A stretch of DNA of 64,000 nt, from assembly GCA_963829965.1 (NCBI GenBank), contig CAWHLK010000044.1:124001-188000 (forward strand), read 5' to 3'. This DNA comes from DASXZH01 sp963829965. Lineage in GTDB: Bacteria; Armatimonadota; Fimbriimonadia; Fimbriimonadales; Fimbriimonadaceae. Shown one piece after another: positions 20,253 to 29,954 of the stretch. A program made the translations under genes and the position numbers. Position 1 is the first letter of the stretch. The number at the start of each line of letters is the position of its first letter. The notes beneath the pieces are model-generated. The model worked only from the letters and a program-made list of their open reading frames with translations. It was not told the origin of the DNA and made no database searches.

Positions 20253-22405
20253 GTGCTCCCTCTTCCGCATTGTCTCTTTTCAGCCGCTCTGCTTAGCCTT
20301 GCCTGCTCCACCTTGGCGCTTCCAAAATATGCGCCAAAGCGACCCAAGGAGACTGGCTGCTCGGCGATAGCCGGGCAAGAGCGGAAGTTTTTGAATCAGC
20401 CCATGGAATCGTACTTTCCAATGGCCTCGTTTCCCGAGAGTTCCAACTGAAGGCGAACGCGGCAACCATTGCAATCGACGATCTCATGAATGGCCAATCT
20501 CTCTTGCGTGCGGTCGGACCGGAGGCAACTATCGAGGTCGACGGCAAGAAGATCGCAGTCGGAGGCCTGACCGGCCAGCCCGACCGGGCCTTTATGCTGG
20601 AATCCTGGCTCGACAAGCTCCAGCCGATCCCGGACTCGCTCGCTTTCGAAGGCTACGATGTGGGGACGCCGCAGGTCAAGATTCCTTGGGTTAAAACGCG
20701 GCACCATGTGGAAGAGCCCTGGCCGCCAAAAGGCAAGTCACTGACCCTGCGTTTTGGAAACAGCCAAGTTGAGGTCGATGTCATCTACGACCTTTATGAC
20801 GGCATTCCGCTTTTCGGCAAGCAGTTGCGGGTCAAAAACGTCGGTCAAACCGCCTTCCATTTGACCGGCTTCCAGACCGAGAGCCTCGCGATGGTCGAGG
20901 CAGATTCGGACAGCGACCAGGGAGTTTGGCGGCAGCCACCGGTTACGGTTGCTACGGATTACACTTTCGCCGGGCAGGCGGACCGGCCGGATTTCCGGCC
21001 AGTGAGGTGGGAGCGTGATCCCGGCTACACGAGCCAGGTGAACTATGAACTTCTGAACCCATGCCAACTCGTGGTTCAGTGCCCGCTTGGTCCGGACGCG
21101 ATTCTTGCTCCCAACGACACTTTCGAGACGTTTCGCACCTTCATGCTCATTCACGACACCGAAGACCGCGAGCGCCAGGGCCTCGCCATCCGGCACATGT
21201 ATCGCCTCCTCGCCCCGTGGACCTCAGAAAGCCCGATCATGCTGCACCTCACGTCCACCGAGCCGGCAGCGGTCAAACGGGCCATCGATCAAGCCGCTGA
21301 CGTCGGCTTTGAAATGGTGATCTTCTCCTTTGGAAGCGGCTTGGACATGGAAGACGTCAGCGCCGCCAACCTCAAGAAATACAAGGACTACGCGGATTAT
21401 GCCCACAGCAAAGGCATCCAAATCGGCGGTTATTCGCTGCTCGCCAGCAGAAGCATCGACCCCGAGGACGATGTCATCGACCCCAAAACCGGTAAGCCCG
21501 GCGGCGCGGTCTTCGGCACATCGCCATGCCTCGGCAGTAAATGGGCGCAAGGTTATTTTGAGCACATCAAGACCTTCCTTCAAACGACCGGATTCAATCT
21601 CCTCGAACACGACGGCAGCTACCCGGGCGACGTCTGCGCGGCCACCAACCATCCTGGGCACCGCGGACTTGCGGATTCGCAGTGGAACCAGTTTCAAGTG
21701 ATCGCGGAGTTCTATCGCTGGTGCCGCAGCCGCGGCATCTACCTTAATGTGCCGGATACCTACTTCCTCACCGGCTCCAACAAAACCGGCATGGGTTACC
21801 GCGAAGACAACTGGTCGCTTCCTCGCGAGCAGCAGCACATCCACGCCCGGCAGAACCTTTACGACGGCACCTGGGAGAAGACCCCGAGCATGGGCTGGAT
21901 GTTCACCCCCCTCGTGGAATACCACGGCGGCGGCGCGGCGGCAACCATCGAGCCCCTAAAGGACCACCTCACCGACTATGCCCTTCACCTGATGAACAAC
22001 TTCGGCTACGGAGTGCAATCCTGCTACCGCGGATATCAGATCTATGACACAGACGCAACGCGTGATATGGTGAAGAAGTGGGTTTCCTGGTTCAAGGAGC
22101 ACCGGGAAATTCTGGAGTCGGACGTCATTCACGTGCGAAGAGCCGACGGACGAAATCTGGACGCGGTTCTCCACGTGAATCCGTCGCTGGCAACCAAGGC
22201 GATGGCCGTCATTTACAACCCGGTCGACACCCCACTCAAGCAAGAAATCTCGTTCCCGCTTTACTACACCGGGATTCACGGCAAAGCACGCTTGCGCGTA
22301 AACGATGGCCCCGAAAAGGAGATTTCCATTCCCGCCGACGGCCGGATCAAGATAAACGAAGAAGTGCCGGGAAAGTCTTGCATTTGGATTGCATTTTCCA
22401 ACTGA
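20253..22405 (+). CDS. Exported GH36-like alpha-galactosidase-type glycosidase (frameshifted near 20330)
   Basis: An N-terminal signal or lipoprotein-type leader (MLPLPHCLFSAALLSLACS) begins at GTG 20253. The frame ends at 20450, but homologous-looking sequence (GDWLLGDSRARAEVFESAHG) continues in another frame from about 20330 into a 640-residue open frame. The body has an N-terminal beta-sandwich, then a TIM barrel with the conserved strand NLLEHDGSYPGD, whose Asp is a candidate nucleophile as in clan GH-D. A C-terminal beta domain (about 570-639) follows. The exact family and substrate are uncertain; alpha-galactosidase or alpha-N-acetylgalactosaminidase-like activity is the best guess. Next to GH44 genes it suits plant polysaccharide use. 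Confidence 0.65.
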
Positions 22406-22423
22406 ACCCCCGTAGAACAACCT

Positions 22424-23485
22424 ATGCCTATTTGTGGATATGCGGCCCAATCTGCCACTTCGGCCATCGAGCCTTTCAGTTTCAACCGACGTGACGCGCG
22501 ACCGACCGATGTTTCCATCGAGATCCTCTATTGCGGCGTCTGCCATTCGGACATCCATCAGGCCCGAAACGAATGGGAAAACAGCATCTATCCAATGGTC
22601 CCCGGCCACGAAATCATCGGACGCGTGACCGCGGTCGGAAGCGAAGTCAGCAAGTTCAAAGAGGGAGACATGGTGGGGGTCGGCTGCATGGTCGATTCCT
22701 GCCAAAGCTGTTCCGCGTGCGCGGCCGGCTTGGAGCAATACTGCGAGAACGGCGCGACCTGGACCTATAACGACGTTGACCGGCACGACAAACTGCCGAC
22801 TTACGGCGGCTACTCGGAGCGCATTGTGGTCTCGGAGAAGTTCGTGGTGAACGTGCCGTCCAACCTGGATCCGAAGTCCGCGGCTCCCCTGCTCTGCGCG
22901 GGCATTACCACCTATTCCCCGCTGAAGCACTGGAAGATCGGGCCGGGAATGAAGGTTGCGGTTGCCGGCCTCGGCGGCCTCGGCCACATGGGGATCAAGT
23001 TCGCAAAGGCATTCGGCGCGGACGTTTCCCTGTTCACCCGCACTCCCGACAAAGCGCCGGAAGCGAAGCGCTTGGGGGCCGACCATGTCGTGCTCTCCAC
23101 GGACCCGGAACAAATGAAAGCGGTCGAGGGTCATTTCGACTTCATTCTCGACACGATTCCCACCAAGCACGACCTCACGCCTTACCTGGCTACCTTAAAG
23201 CGAGAGGCGACTCTGTGCCTGGTCGGCATTATCGAGCCGATTGAACCCGCTATCCACAGCATTGCCCTTATCAAGGGCTGGAAGAACCTCTCCGGCTCGG
23301 CCATCGGCGGCATAGGAGAGACCCAGGAGATGCTGGATTTCTGCGCCGAAAAAGGGGTTGCTTGCGACGTGGAGATGATCGACATCGACTATATCAACAC
23401 CGCCTATGAGCGGATGCTCAAGAGCGATGTGAAGTACCGGTTCGTGATCGATATCGAGTCTCTGCGCAGTAAGTCCGGTTCTTAA
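22424..23485 (+). CDS. Zinc-dependent NAD(P) alcohol dehydrogenase (cinnamyl alcohol dehydrogenase family)
   Basis: 353 residues of the medium-chain dehydrogenase fold. The catalytic zinc ligands are in CGVCHSD and GHEIIG, the structural-zinc cysteines in CMVDSCQSCSACAAGLEQYC, and the coenzyme loop is GLGGLGHMG. The pattern fits the YahK/CAD-type aldehyde reductases, which usually prefer NADPH. It follows the glycosidase gene by 18 bases and could be cotranscribed. The stop overlaps by four bases the stop of the convergent pentapeptide-repeat gene. Confidence 0.92.
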   Translation: MPICGYAAQSATSAIEPFSFNRRDARPTDVSIEILYCGVCHSDIHQARNEWENSIYPMVPGHEIIGRVTAVGSEVSKFKEGDMVGVGCMVDSCQSCSACAAGLEQYCENGATWTYNDVDRHDKLPTYGGYSERIVVSEKFVVNVPSNLDPKSAAPLLCAGITTYSPLKHWKIGPGMKVAVAGLGGLGHMGIKFAKAFGADVSLFTRTPDKAPEAKRLGADHVVLSTDPEQMKAVEGHFDFILDTIPTKHDLTPYLATLKREATLCLVGIIEPIEPAIHSIALIKGWKNLSGSAIGGIGETQEMLDFCAEKGVACDVEMIDIDYINTAYERMLKSDVKYRFVIDIESLRSKSGS

Positions 23486-24102
23486 TCGGTAACCTTCAAC
23501 CCTACTGCCCTCGCCAGATGCCCGGCCAGATCCATAAGCTGCTCCGGGCTGATCGTCGCTCCTTTTAGCCCTTCCACGTACCGGATCTCGGCGACCTCGG
23601 AACTCCTCAGATCCAGCGAGGTCACCGAGCACTGCCGGAACTCCGCCCCCGCCAGATCGCATTTTTCAAAAGAGACATCGGTAAAGGAGGTTCCCTGAAA
23701 ATCCGCCGCCTTCAGCAAACAGTTCTTGAAAACAACGGACTTCAACTTGCCGAACCTCAGCCCCACCATGTCCATCTTGCATCCATCGAACAGCATGTCC
23801 TCGATCAACGCCTCGCCTGCCTGCCAACCCGTCATGCGGCAACTCTTGAACTCCACACGCTGAAAAGTCGAGGATGGCGTCAGCAAGCCGGACATCTCGG
23901 AATCCTCGGCTACCACGTTCGCGAACTGGGACGATTCCAGCTCCGCATTCAGAAAGGAGCCCTTCGAGATCCGTGTGTGCTCAATCAAGAGGCCCTTTAT
24001 GACCGTCTCGTCCCATTCCAAGCCCCTAAGCAGCATGCCTCGTAGCACCGCACTCTCGAACAATTCAGAAGCCAACACGGTCTTCTCGGAAAGATCCTTC
24101 AA
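23482..24102 (-). CDS. Pentapeptide-repeat protein
   Basis: 206 residues dominated by A(D/N)LxX-type five-residue repeats from about residue 8 to 175 (for example KAADFQGTSFTDVSFEKCDLAGAEF), which fold as a right-handed square beta-helix. There is no signal peptide and no membrane segment, so it is probably cytoplasmic. Some such proteins mimic DNA and protect gyrase, but nothing here shows that. The C-terminal 30 residues (SPEQLMDLAGHLARAVGLKV) form a short helical cap. Confidence 0.85.
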   Translation of the reverse strand: MKDLSEKTVLASELFESAVLRGMLLRGLEWDETVIKGLLIEHTRISKGSFLNAELESSQFANVVAEDSEMSGLLTPSSTFQRVEFKSCRMTGWQAGEALIEDMLFDGCKMDMVGLRFGKLKSVVFKNCLLKAADFQGTSFTDVSFEKCDLAGAEFRQCSVTSLDLRSSEVAEIRYVEGLKGATISPEQLMDLAGHLARAVGLKVTD

Positions 24103-24184
24103 ATTGAGGCTTTAGCAAGATAGCAGAACTCTACCCGCGCAGTTTGCAGGTGCGTTTCCTTCGGCAATAACGTAACGATATCAA

Positions 24185-24832
24185 ATGTCTAAACAATCTA
24201 GCATCTGGCTTCTCGCGCTGCTGACCCTGGTCCTAATCGCGCCAACTGGCTGTAAAGTGGGGGCTAACGAGGTCGTGACCAAGGAAAAATCGGTTTCCGA
24301 TACCACTTTGCCTTCCGGCTGGAAACGAGTGGAGACGGTAGGGGACAAGATTTCAATCGGTTGCCCTCCAGGTTGGAACGGTATGGACCTAACCGGCGCC
24401 GACATAAACTCGATCAAAGACAACTCAGGGGAGGACAAAGACACGAAAGCGCTGATCGAGCAGGCTGCATTAAACAAGCAGATAAAGCTTATTGCGCTCC
24501 ACCCGGCGGAGAAGAGCGGGTTTCGCCCCAACGTCAACGTTCTCAAAATCGATGGCGCAGGGGATGCTACGCTCGACCAGGCACTCCAGGCCAACGTCGA
24601 CCAGCTCAAGGGCGATGCCCTTGGCACGCCGGCCAGTTCAAAGGTGACCGTCGACGGCAATGACGCTTACCTCGTCAAATGGAAGAAATCCTCGGTCATG
24701 GGTGATCTGGATATTCAGAGCTATCTTTTCCTCAAGGACGGATCGGAAGTCATTGTGACGTTCACGGATACCGCCGGCTCTCCCACCATAAAGCAATTTG
24801 ACGACATGATCAAGACCTTTCACGTTGGCTAG
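24185..24832 (+). CDS. Lipoprotein of unknown function
   Basis: 215 residues with a signal peptide and lipobox PTGC (Cys23). The body is mixed alpha/beta and resembles small lipoproteins that carry a DUF1795/PsbP-like fold: ISIGCPPGWNG near the start of the domain and a long C-terminal YLVKWKKS...SYLFLKDGSEVIVTFT sheet. That similarity is by eye only. No enzyme motif is seen. It is convergent with the J-domain gene, whose stop overlaps by four bases. Confidence 0.7.
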   Translation: MSKQSSIWLLALLTLVLIAPTGCKVGANEVVTKEKSVSDTTLPSGWKRVETVGDKISIGCPPGWNGMDLTGADINSIKDNSGEDKDTKALIEQAALNKQIKLIALHPAEKSGFRPNVNVLKIDGAGDATLDQALQANVDQLKGDALGTPASSKVTVDGNDAYLVKWKKSSVMGDLDIQSYLFLKDGSEVIVTFTDTAGSPTIKQFDDMIKTFHVG

Positions 24833-25949
24833 GCTCGTTTAAACGAGTCGGACACCAGCCAGCCGCAGATGGCGCCGATGTATGCCAAGTTCCCGCCCCA
24901 GGCGAGAACTTGGAACCAGTCCAGGCCGGGCCGAGTTCCATGCCACGACCACTGGGCGGCGATTGCCGCCAGGCAGACGATCCCCGCAACGGCGCCTACC
25001 AGCCTCGTGGTCGAGAAGTTGAAGGCCTTCTGCGAGAGTCCCAGCAGCACGTAAAGCAAAGCCGCCGCCCAGAAATTCACGATGGCCACCGTCCCCAACG
25101 CCATCGCGGGCGAGATTTTGCCGAGCGACGTGGTCGAGACCGATGAGAACCGGTCCAGCAACCCGCCAAGGCATAGTGAAACCCCCGCCGCAACTCCGTT
25201 GATAAACAACATGACCATGAGTCCCGGCGTCCAGGAAGAAATCAGCCCCAGCCCTGGAAAGCCGGGCTTTCCCTGCTCAGCGTGATATAGGCGCAGCAGC
25301 AGATGGAAACCGCGAACCCCAAAAATAAAACCGACCATTGGGTTGCGGAAACCGGTTGCCCCGCTACTTCGCCGGTTGCAGCGGCGTTTACCAATTCTTC
25401 GTACCTTCGCTCGTAGAGCTGGTTTCTTGGGTCGGCTTGGACGGCGCGGGCGTACATGTTGATCGCCTCGTTTCGGTCGCCGCGGGCCCGGGCGATGTCA
25501 CCGAGAACCACATAGGGGACTGCCTCACGGCGATTCCGGGACAGGATGGAGTAGGCAAGCTGCTCGGCTTCTTCAAACTGGCCTTTGCCAAACAACCGTC
25601 TCAGGCGCTCCATGTCCGTGGTTTTTGGCTTCGGATCGGCGGTTGCAGTTGGTTTCTGGCGAGGTTGTGGGCGCGGTTGCGGCGGTTGCGCCCGTGGTTT
25701 GGCCGCGTCTCTTGCCCGCGCTTTGACCCGGGCCTCGTCCAGTACCAGCCCGGCGTCGTAGTTCTTGCGCCTTTCCCTGTCGCTCAAGACTTCGTAGGCT
25801 TCCACCACGTTGCGCAGCATCTCCGGCGAGCGGGGATCGCTCGAATGATCCGGGTGATACTTCAGGACAAGCTTTCGATAGGCCGAGCGGATCTCGGCCG
25901 CGTTGCTGGTTCGGTTGACCCCAAGGAGTTCGTAGTGGTTCTGCGGCAT
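24829..25949 (-). CDS. J-domain protein with TPR-like repeats and membrane segments (frameshifted near 25265)
   Basis: The first 70 residues are a DnaJ J-domain with the HPD triad (KYHPDHSS), which recruits an Hsp70. A Pro/Gln/Arg-rich linker (about 85-115) follows, then two tetratricopeptide-like helices (RRLFGKGQFEEAEQLAYSIL and an ARAVQADPRNQ repeat), then a first membrane span (SVLFLGFAVSICCCAYITL). That frame ends at 25242. In the next frame, from about 25265, the sequence continues PGFPGLGLISSWTPGLMVML and has three further spans. I read this as one membrane-anchored co-chaperone with one indel. It lies just downstream of two secretion-system GspF genes, so a role in assembling or folding pilus components is a reasonable guess. 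Confidence 0.75.
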
Positions 25950-25952
25950 TTG

Positions 25953-27257
25953 CTAGCCGCCCTGCGCCGCTTTGATCTGAGAGAGGTCCTGCGAGTAGAA
26001 GGTGACCACGATGTATCCGACGTATGCGGCGACCGCGAGGAAGCATATGACGCCCAAGTAAATCGCCAGTTGGTAGGCTCGCTGCGCGGATTCCTCTTCG
26101 TAGTAGTCGGCCACCTTTTCCAGCATCTCGTCAATGCGGCCGGTGGTTTCGCCAGTCTGGGTCATGTCAAGAACCTGAGGCGTGAAGGCGCCGGTGCGCC
26201 GCATCGCTTCGGTGAGCCCCATGCCTTCTTCGAGCCATTTCGAGGACGGGCGGATTTGGCTCCTCAGATAGGAACTGCCGCATGCGTCGGCGGACAGTTC
26301 TATCGCCTGAGGCATGGGGACTCCGCCTTTGTACAGCGTCGAGAATGCGCGGGAGAACTTGGCCATCGCCATTTGATGGACGGTGCGGCCGATGGCAGGG
26401 ACCATGAGCAGGAACTGATCGTAGCCTTCTCTTATCAGCGCGTTGTTTACGCCCACCCTAAAGAACAGGAAGAAGAAGACGATCATGGGCAGGAGAACCA
26501 CCCAGGTTGCGCCATCGGTGAGGGGTGAGGTGAGACCTCCCGGTTTGCCCGTCATTTCGCGGATGATATAGTTGGCGGCGAAGATGACGATGATCGATGT
26601 GGCGATGACCACCTTGGGATACAGGGTGGCTTTTCGGATCACGTTCCGGATCTCGATCTCCTGCTCCACATAGGCGGCCATTTGCAGGAGGGCCTTGTCC
26701 AACATTCCGCTTCTCTCTCCGGTGCGGATGAGGCTGAGCATGAGGGGCGTGAAAACGTCCGGGTAGCGCTGCATTCCCACGCTGAGTTCGCGGCCCTCGC
26801 GAACGTGGCCGAGGAGTTCGACCACCACCGGCTTGAGCTTGGGGTCCCTTGTTTGCCTCGCCAGGGTGTCCAAGCTGGATACGATGGGCACGCCCGCGCC
26901 GATCATGGTTGCGAGCTGCCGGAAGAAGAAGAGCAACTGGCTAAGGGGGACCTGGTAGACGAGCGGACTGACGACCTGGGTCACAAGCGCGGAGCGCGGA
27001 GTGGTGGGCGGCGCCACATGGGGCAGGCTTGGTTCCGGCCTTGGCTCTTCCGCGCGAGGGGCTTCGGGTCGGCGCGCTGTGTTGCCGGTAAAGCTTTGGG
27101 GAATGGGATCGTTGGCGGAGGCCGCTATCGCAATGTGCTGGACGTTCAATCCGCGTTTTGTCAGCTCGTCCGCAGCGGAACTCAGCGAGCCGCTGAACAA
27201 GGTTCCCGTGATCCCTTTTCCGCTCTCGTCGACCACTTTGAATTCGTAAACTGGCAT
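25953..27257 (-). CDS. Type II secretion/type IV pilus inner-membrane protein, GspF/PilC family (1)
   Basis: 434 residues. An N-terminal YEFKVVDESGKGITGTL segment (typical PilC/GspF leader) is followed by a Pro-rich linker, then two T2SSF domains. Each has the hallmark cytoplasmic four-helix bundle: FFRQLATMIGAGVPIVSSLDTL with RTGERSGMLDKALLQMA, and FSRAFSTLYKGGVPMPQAIEL with QTGETTGRIDEML. Three membrane spans follow the expected pattern. This is the platform protein that couples the assembly ATPase to pilin or pseudopilin. It lies three bases downstream of a second GspF gene. Confidence 0.92.
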   Translation of the reverse strand: MPVYEFKVVDESGKGITGTLFSGSLSSAADELTKRGLNVQHIAIAASANDPIPQSFTGNTARRPEAPRAEEPRPEPSLPHVAPPTTPRSALVTQVVSPLVYQVPLSQLLFFFRQLATMIGAGVPIVSSLDTLARQTRDPKLKPVVVELLGHVREGRELSVGMQRYPDVFTPLMLSLIRTGERSGMLDKALLQMAAYVEQEIEIRNVIRKATLYPKVVIATSIIVIFAANYIIREMTGKPGGLTSPLTDGATWVVLLPMIVFFFLFFRVGVNNALIREGYDQFLLMVPAIGRTVHQMAMAKFSRAFSTLYKGGVPMPQAIELSADACGSSYLRSQIRPSSKWLEEGMGLTEAMRRTGAFTPQVLDMTQTGETTGRIDEMLEKVADYYEEESAQRAYQLAIYLGVICFLAVAAYVGYIVVTFYSQDLSQIKAAQGG

Positions 27258-27260
27258 GGG

Positions 27261-28667
27261 TTATTTATCGGGGTCGATGAGTTGGTCTTGAGAGGCGTTT
27301 CCGGTCGAGTTTCCGTTCGATGAGGCGGCGGGCGGGTTGTCCGTATTGGCGATCGCCCCGTACACGTCGTGATACCAAATGTAGTAGATCATGATGGTCA
27401 CGAAGCCGGTGACGATCAGCAGCGTGGTGCAGCCCACGGTGCTCGTAAATGCCTTGCTTTTGACGGTGCCGGTATCGTATTCGACCCGGCTGACCTGCGA
27501 AAGCTTTTCCAGTGCGCCGGGAACGTCGCCCGTCATTTCTCCGGTGGCGACCATCGGCGCGTACTCCTGAGGGAAAAGCTCGGACTTGAAGATCACATCG
27601 GACAGCCGGGAGCCTTCGTTCATGATCGCCCCCGCGTTCTTCAGCTTTTTCTGCATGGAAAGGTTGGGCACGGAGTTCTTCGCGAGCTCCCAGGCCTGAT
27701 TGGGCGGGATGCCGCTTCGGGCGAGGCGGGAAAGCGTCCAACTGAAAATCGTGGAGCCCTCGTCTCTTGCCCGCCGGCCGAGAACCGGCGTCTTCATCGC
27801 CACTTCGTGGCGGAACGCTCTCATCTGGCGGCTGGAAAGATAGTGCCTTACCGCCAAGCTTCCCAAAACCAGGGCGAGCATGATCGGACCCCATGGCCAG
27901 AGGAAGTAGTGGCCCATGACTTTGAAGACAATGAACATGTCTCCGGCGGTGGGATTTTTGGCGTAGGAGAGGATCGACTGCCGGAACAGGAACATCACGG
28001 GAATCGAAAGCATGTTGATGGCGAGAATCCAGACCCACCAGGAGTGAAAGCGCTTGAACTTGTGGGCTTGAAACGCCTGTTCGGAGACGGTGGCTGCGGC
28101 GTCGGGAAGAAAGCCGCCACGTTCTCCCGCCCTGATGAGGCCAACCACGTGCTCGGGATACAGATCGGGCCAGAGGGCCATCACGTCGCTGATCGGGCGG
28201 CCTTCGGAGGCGGCCATCGCGACCATGCCCAGGGAGTCCCGGAACTTGGGGTCCTTGTAGAGCTGGGACAGTTCGCTGAAGAGCTGCATCGGCCCCACGC
28301 CCGCGCGAAGCTGCTCCGCAATTTGGGCAAAAAGGAAATAGATGTCCTTGTCCGAGCTTCGCTTTGTGTAGTGAACCTGCGGCGCGGCGGGCGCGGCGGG
28401 AACGTTGATCTGGATCTTGCCCTGGGGCTGGGGGACATTTCGGTAAGACTGAACGGGCGCTTGTGGAATGGGCGCCTGCTGGATGATCTGCTGCGGCCCC
28501 TGGTTTCGACGGGCGGCGGCCGAGCCGGGCCCCTCGGCAAGGATCTTGGGGGATTGCAGCCCCTGACTCATGAGCGACTGAAGCGCTTCCGTCGCGTTTT
28601 GCGCCTGAATTTGGCCCTGGCGCTGCCTGCCAGATGGGTCAACTGCGGAGTACTGGTAAACGGGCAT
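27261..28667 (-). CDS. Type II secretion/type IV pilus inner-membrane protein, GspF/PilC family (2)
   Basis: 468 residues, a second and divergent family member. The N-terminus is the same motif (MPVYQYSAVDPSGRQRQGQI), followed by a long Gln/Pro/Ala-rich linker. It has T2SSF domains with FAQIAEQLRAGVGPMQLFSEL, RAGERGGFLPDAA and ATGEMTGDVPGALEKLS, and a tail rich in Asn/Ser/Asp outside the last span. Two such proteins side by side suggest a heterodimeric platform or a tandem duplication that has diverged. The start overlaps the end of folK by 29 bases. Confidence 0.88.
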   Translation of the reverse strand: MPVYQYSAVDPSGRQRQGQIQAQNATEALQSLMSQGLQSPKILAEGPGSAAARRNQGPQQIIQQAPIPQAPVQSYRNVPQPQGKIQINVPAAPAAPQVHYTKRSSDKDIYFLFAQIAEQLRAGVGPMQLFSELSQLYKDPKFRDSLGMVAMAASEGRPISDVMALWPDLYPEHVVGLIRAGERGGFLPDAAATVSEQAFQAHKFKRFHSWWVWILAINMLSIPVMFLFRQSILSYAKNPTAGDMFIVFKVMGHYFLWPWGPIMLALVLGSLAVRHYLSSRQMRAFRHEVAMKTPVLGRRARDEGSTIFSWTLSRLARSGIPPNQAWELAKNSVPNLSMQKKLKNAGAIMNEGSRLSDVIFKSELFPQEYAPMVATGEMTGDVPGALEKLSQVSRVEYDTGTVKSKAFTSTVGCTTLLIVTGFVTIMIYYIWYHDVYGAIANTDNPPAASSNGNSTGNASQDQLIDPDK

Positions 28668-29169
28668 CGGTCGTTTCTAGGACGGATTGGACCTGCACTT
28701 CGGTCGAACTCAATAAGGTTTCGACCTTGCCAAGTCCCACGATGGTGAAGTTGGGGTCTAAATCCAACAACGGTTGAAGAACGAATCGGCGTTCCGGTAT
28801 GCGGGGGTGGGGAAGGACAAGGGTTTCTCTGCCGCCCATTCGATATACGTATTTCGCGACGCCGTAGGTTAGGAGGTCGAGGTCTATCTCCCGCGGTCCA
28901 TTACGCTCGGCTTCCGAGCGGCCTAGTTCTCGTTCGATCTGTTTGAGTTTCGTCAGGAGGGGGAGGGGGCCGAGGCAGGTTTCGATGAGAATGGCCGCGT
29001 TAAGGAAGCTGGGCTGGTCCTCCACGTACATGGGGGCGGTTTCGTACACCTTGCTGTTTTTTTGGATGGTGGCGAACCGTTGGATTGCTGCGATGCAATT
29101 TTGCAGATTGACGGCGCGGTCCCCGAGGTTCGATCCCAAACCAATTGCGGCTTGTGTCATGGCTGGCAT
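28639..29169 (-). CDS. folK: 2-amino-4-hydroxy-6-hydroxymethyldihydropteridine diphosphokinase
   Basis: HPPK transfers pyrophosphate from ATP to the pterin precursor of folate. Family motifs: AIGLGSNLGDR at the N-terminus, YETAPMYVEDQPSFLNAA, RNGPREIDLDLLTYG (the Asp pair that binds magnesium) and LVLPHPRIPERRFVL. The best start is ATG 29169 (MPAMTQAAIG) or 29160; longer upstream extensions lack family similarity. The C-terminus runs about 29 bases into the next gene, an overlap that ties it to the secretion genes in one transcript. Confidence 0.92.
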   Translation of the reverse strand: MPAMTQAAIGLGSNLGDRAVNLQNCIAAIQRFATIQKNSKVYETAPMYVEDQPSFLNAAILIETCLGPLPLLTKLKQIERELGRSEAERNGPREIDLDLLTYGVAKYVYRMGGRETLVLPHPRIPERRFVLQPLLDLDPNFTIVGLGKVETLLSSTEVQVQSVLETTDARLPVLRS

Positions 29170-29522
29170 GATCCTACCCTTGCCTCGCGCCGGGTAGGCC
29201 ACTTTGCCCCAGCGTGCCTCGGAGAGAATGACAGCTTTTTGAGAGCGATTTTTAGGGTGTCTTTCATCGTCCGCGACGGTCGGGAGGCGTGTGGACGCTT
29301 CGCCCAAAAATGAGAGGAAATGAGAGGAAATGAGAGAGATTTTTTTTCGATGTGTCTTATTTTTCGCGGCTTATGGCTAGTGTCGAGGGCGTCCTCGCGA
29401 AACTTCGGAGTGAATCGGAGTAAATCGGAGTGCGTTTTTTGAAACTGAAATTTTCAAAATTGCCCTGAGCGAGGAGAAAGTTGCGTCCTTTGCGTTCGGT
29501 CCATTCGATTCTTGGGTTTGAC
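29170..29522. repeat. Non-coding spacer with two short tandem repeats
   Basis: No convincing gene. AAATGAGAGG occurs three times in tandem at 29308-29336 before a T-rich run (29339-29347). At 29406-29432 CGGAGTGAAT-CGGAGTAAAT-CGGAGT forms another ten-base tandem. Both periods are near one helical turn. The spacer separates the Rhs island on its left edge from the folK operon. Confidence 0.5.
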
Positions 29523-29954
29523 TCATAGTATTGCCTTGGCTCTTGCGCGGCCCATTGAGTTAACAAGAAATAGTAGACAGGCGTGCCCTATTTCGGGGAA
29601 AACTCGTGTGATCCTAAAAGCGCAGATGGTCGCCAGCTTTAGGCTGGGCGGACCGAGCAACTTATACACGTCGGACAACTGCATTCCGGGGTTCGGGTTT
29701 GATCCTTGCTTGGGATTACCACGGTAGCAAGGTTCGTGATGTAGTCCGGGCTGGTTTGCATTGTTCGGCGAATCCATGGGATCACAACATCCGAGCCACA
29801 CGCCATCTACGAGTTCGGTCCTCTTCGAAATTGTCTCCCGAATAGGCATACGTTGTAACCGAAGAGCGTCCGCGACGTCGCTCACCAAAGCTAAATGTCT
29901 CCACCGTGGATACTCCCGATATCTTCCATTGCTTCCGTCGAAAGGTCCTAGCAA
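29523..29954 (-). pseudogene. Degenerate Rhs 3' fragment
   Basis: At 29790-29862 the minus strand reads TYAYSGDN and then, after a shift, KRTELVDGV. This is the same core segment found in the other Rhs scraps of the island (at 46.6 and 47.2 kb). It runs on into sequence with no Rhs character (MDSPNNANQPGLHHEP onwards) that I do not recognise. It marks the left end of the tandem Rhs cassette array and is fused to the end of the preceding partner gene. Confidence 0.6.

Noticed and set aside
21956..23170. 404-codon minus-strand open frame
   Set aside because: Antisense to the GH36-like and alcohol dehydrogenase genes, both with clear motifs.
25338..26528. 396-codon plus-strand open frame
   Set aside because: Antisense to the J-domain and GspF genes; composition is typical of a shadow frame.
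27369..28748. 459-codon plus-strand open frame
   Set aside because: Lies antisense to the second GspF gene, whose motifs are unmistakable.
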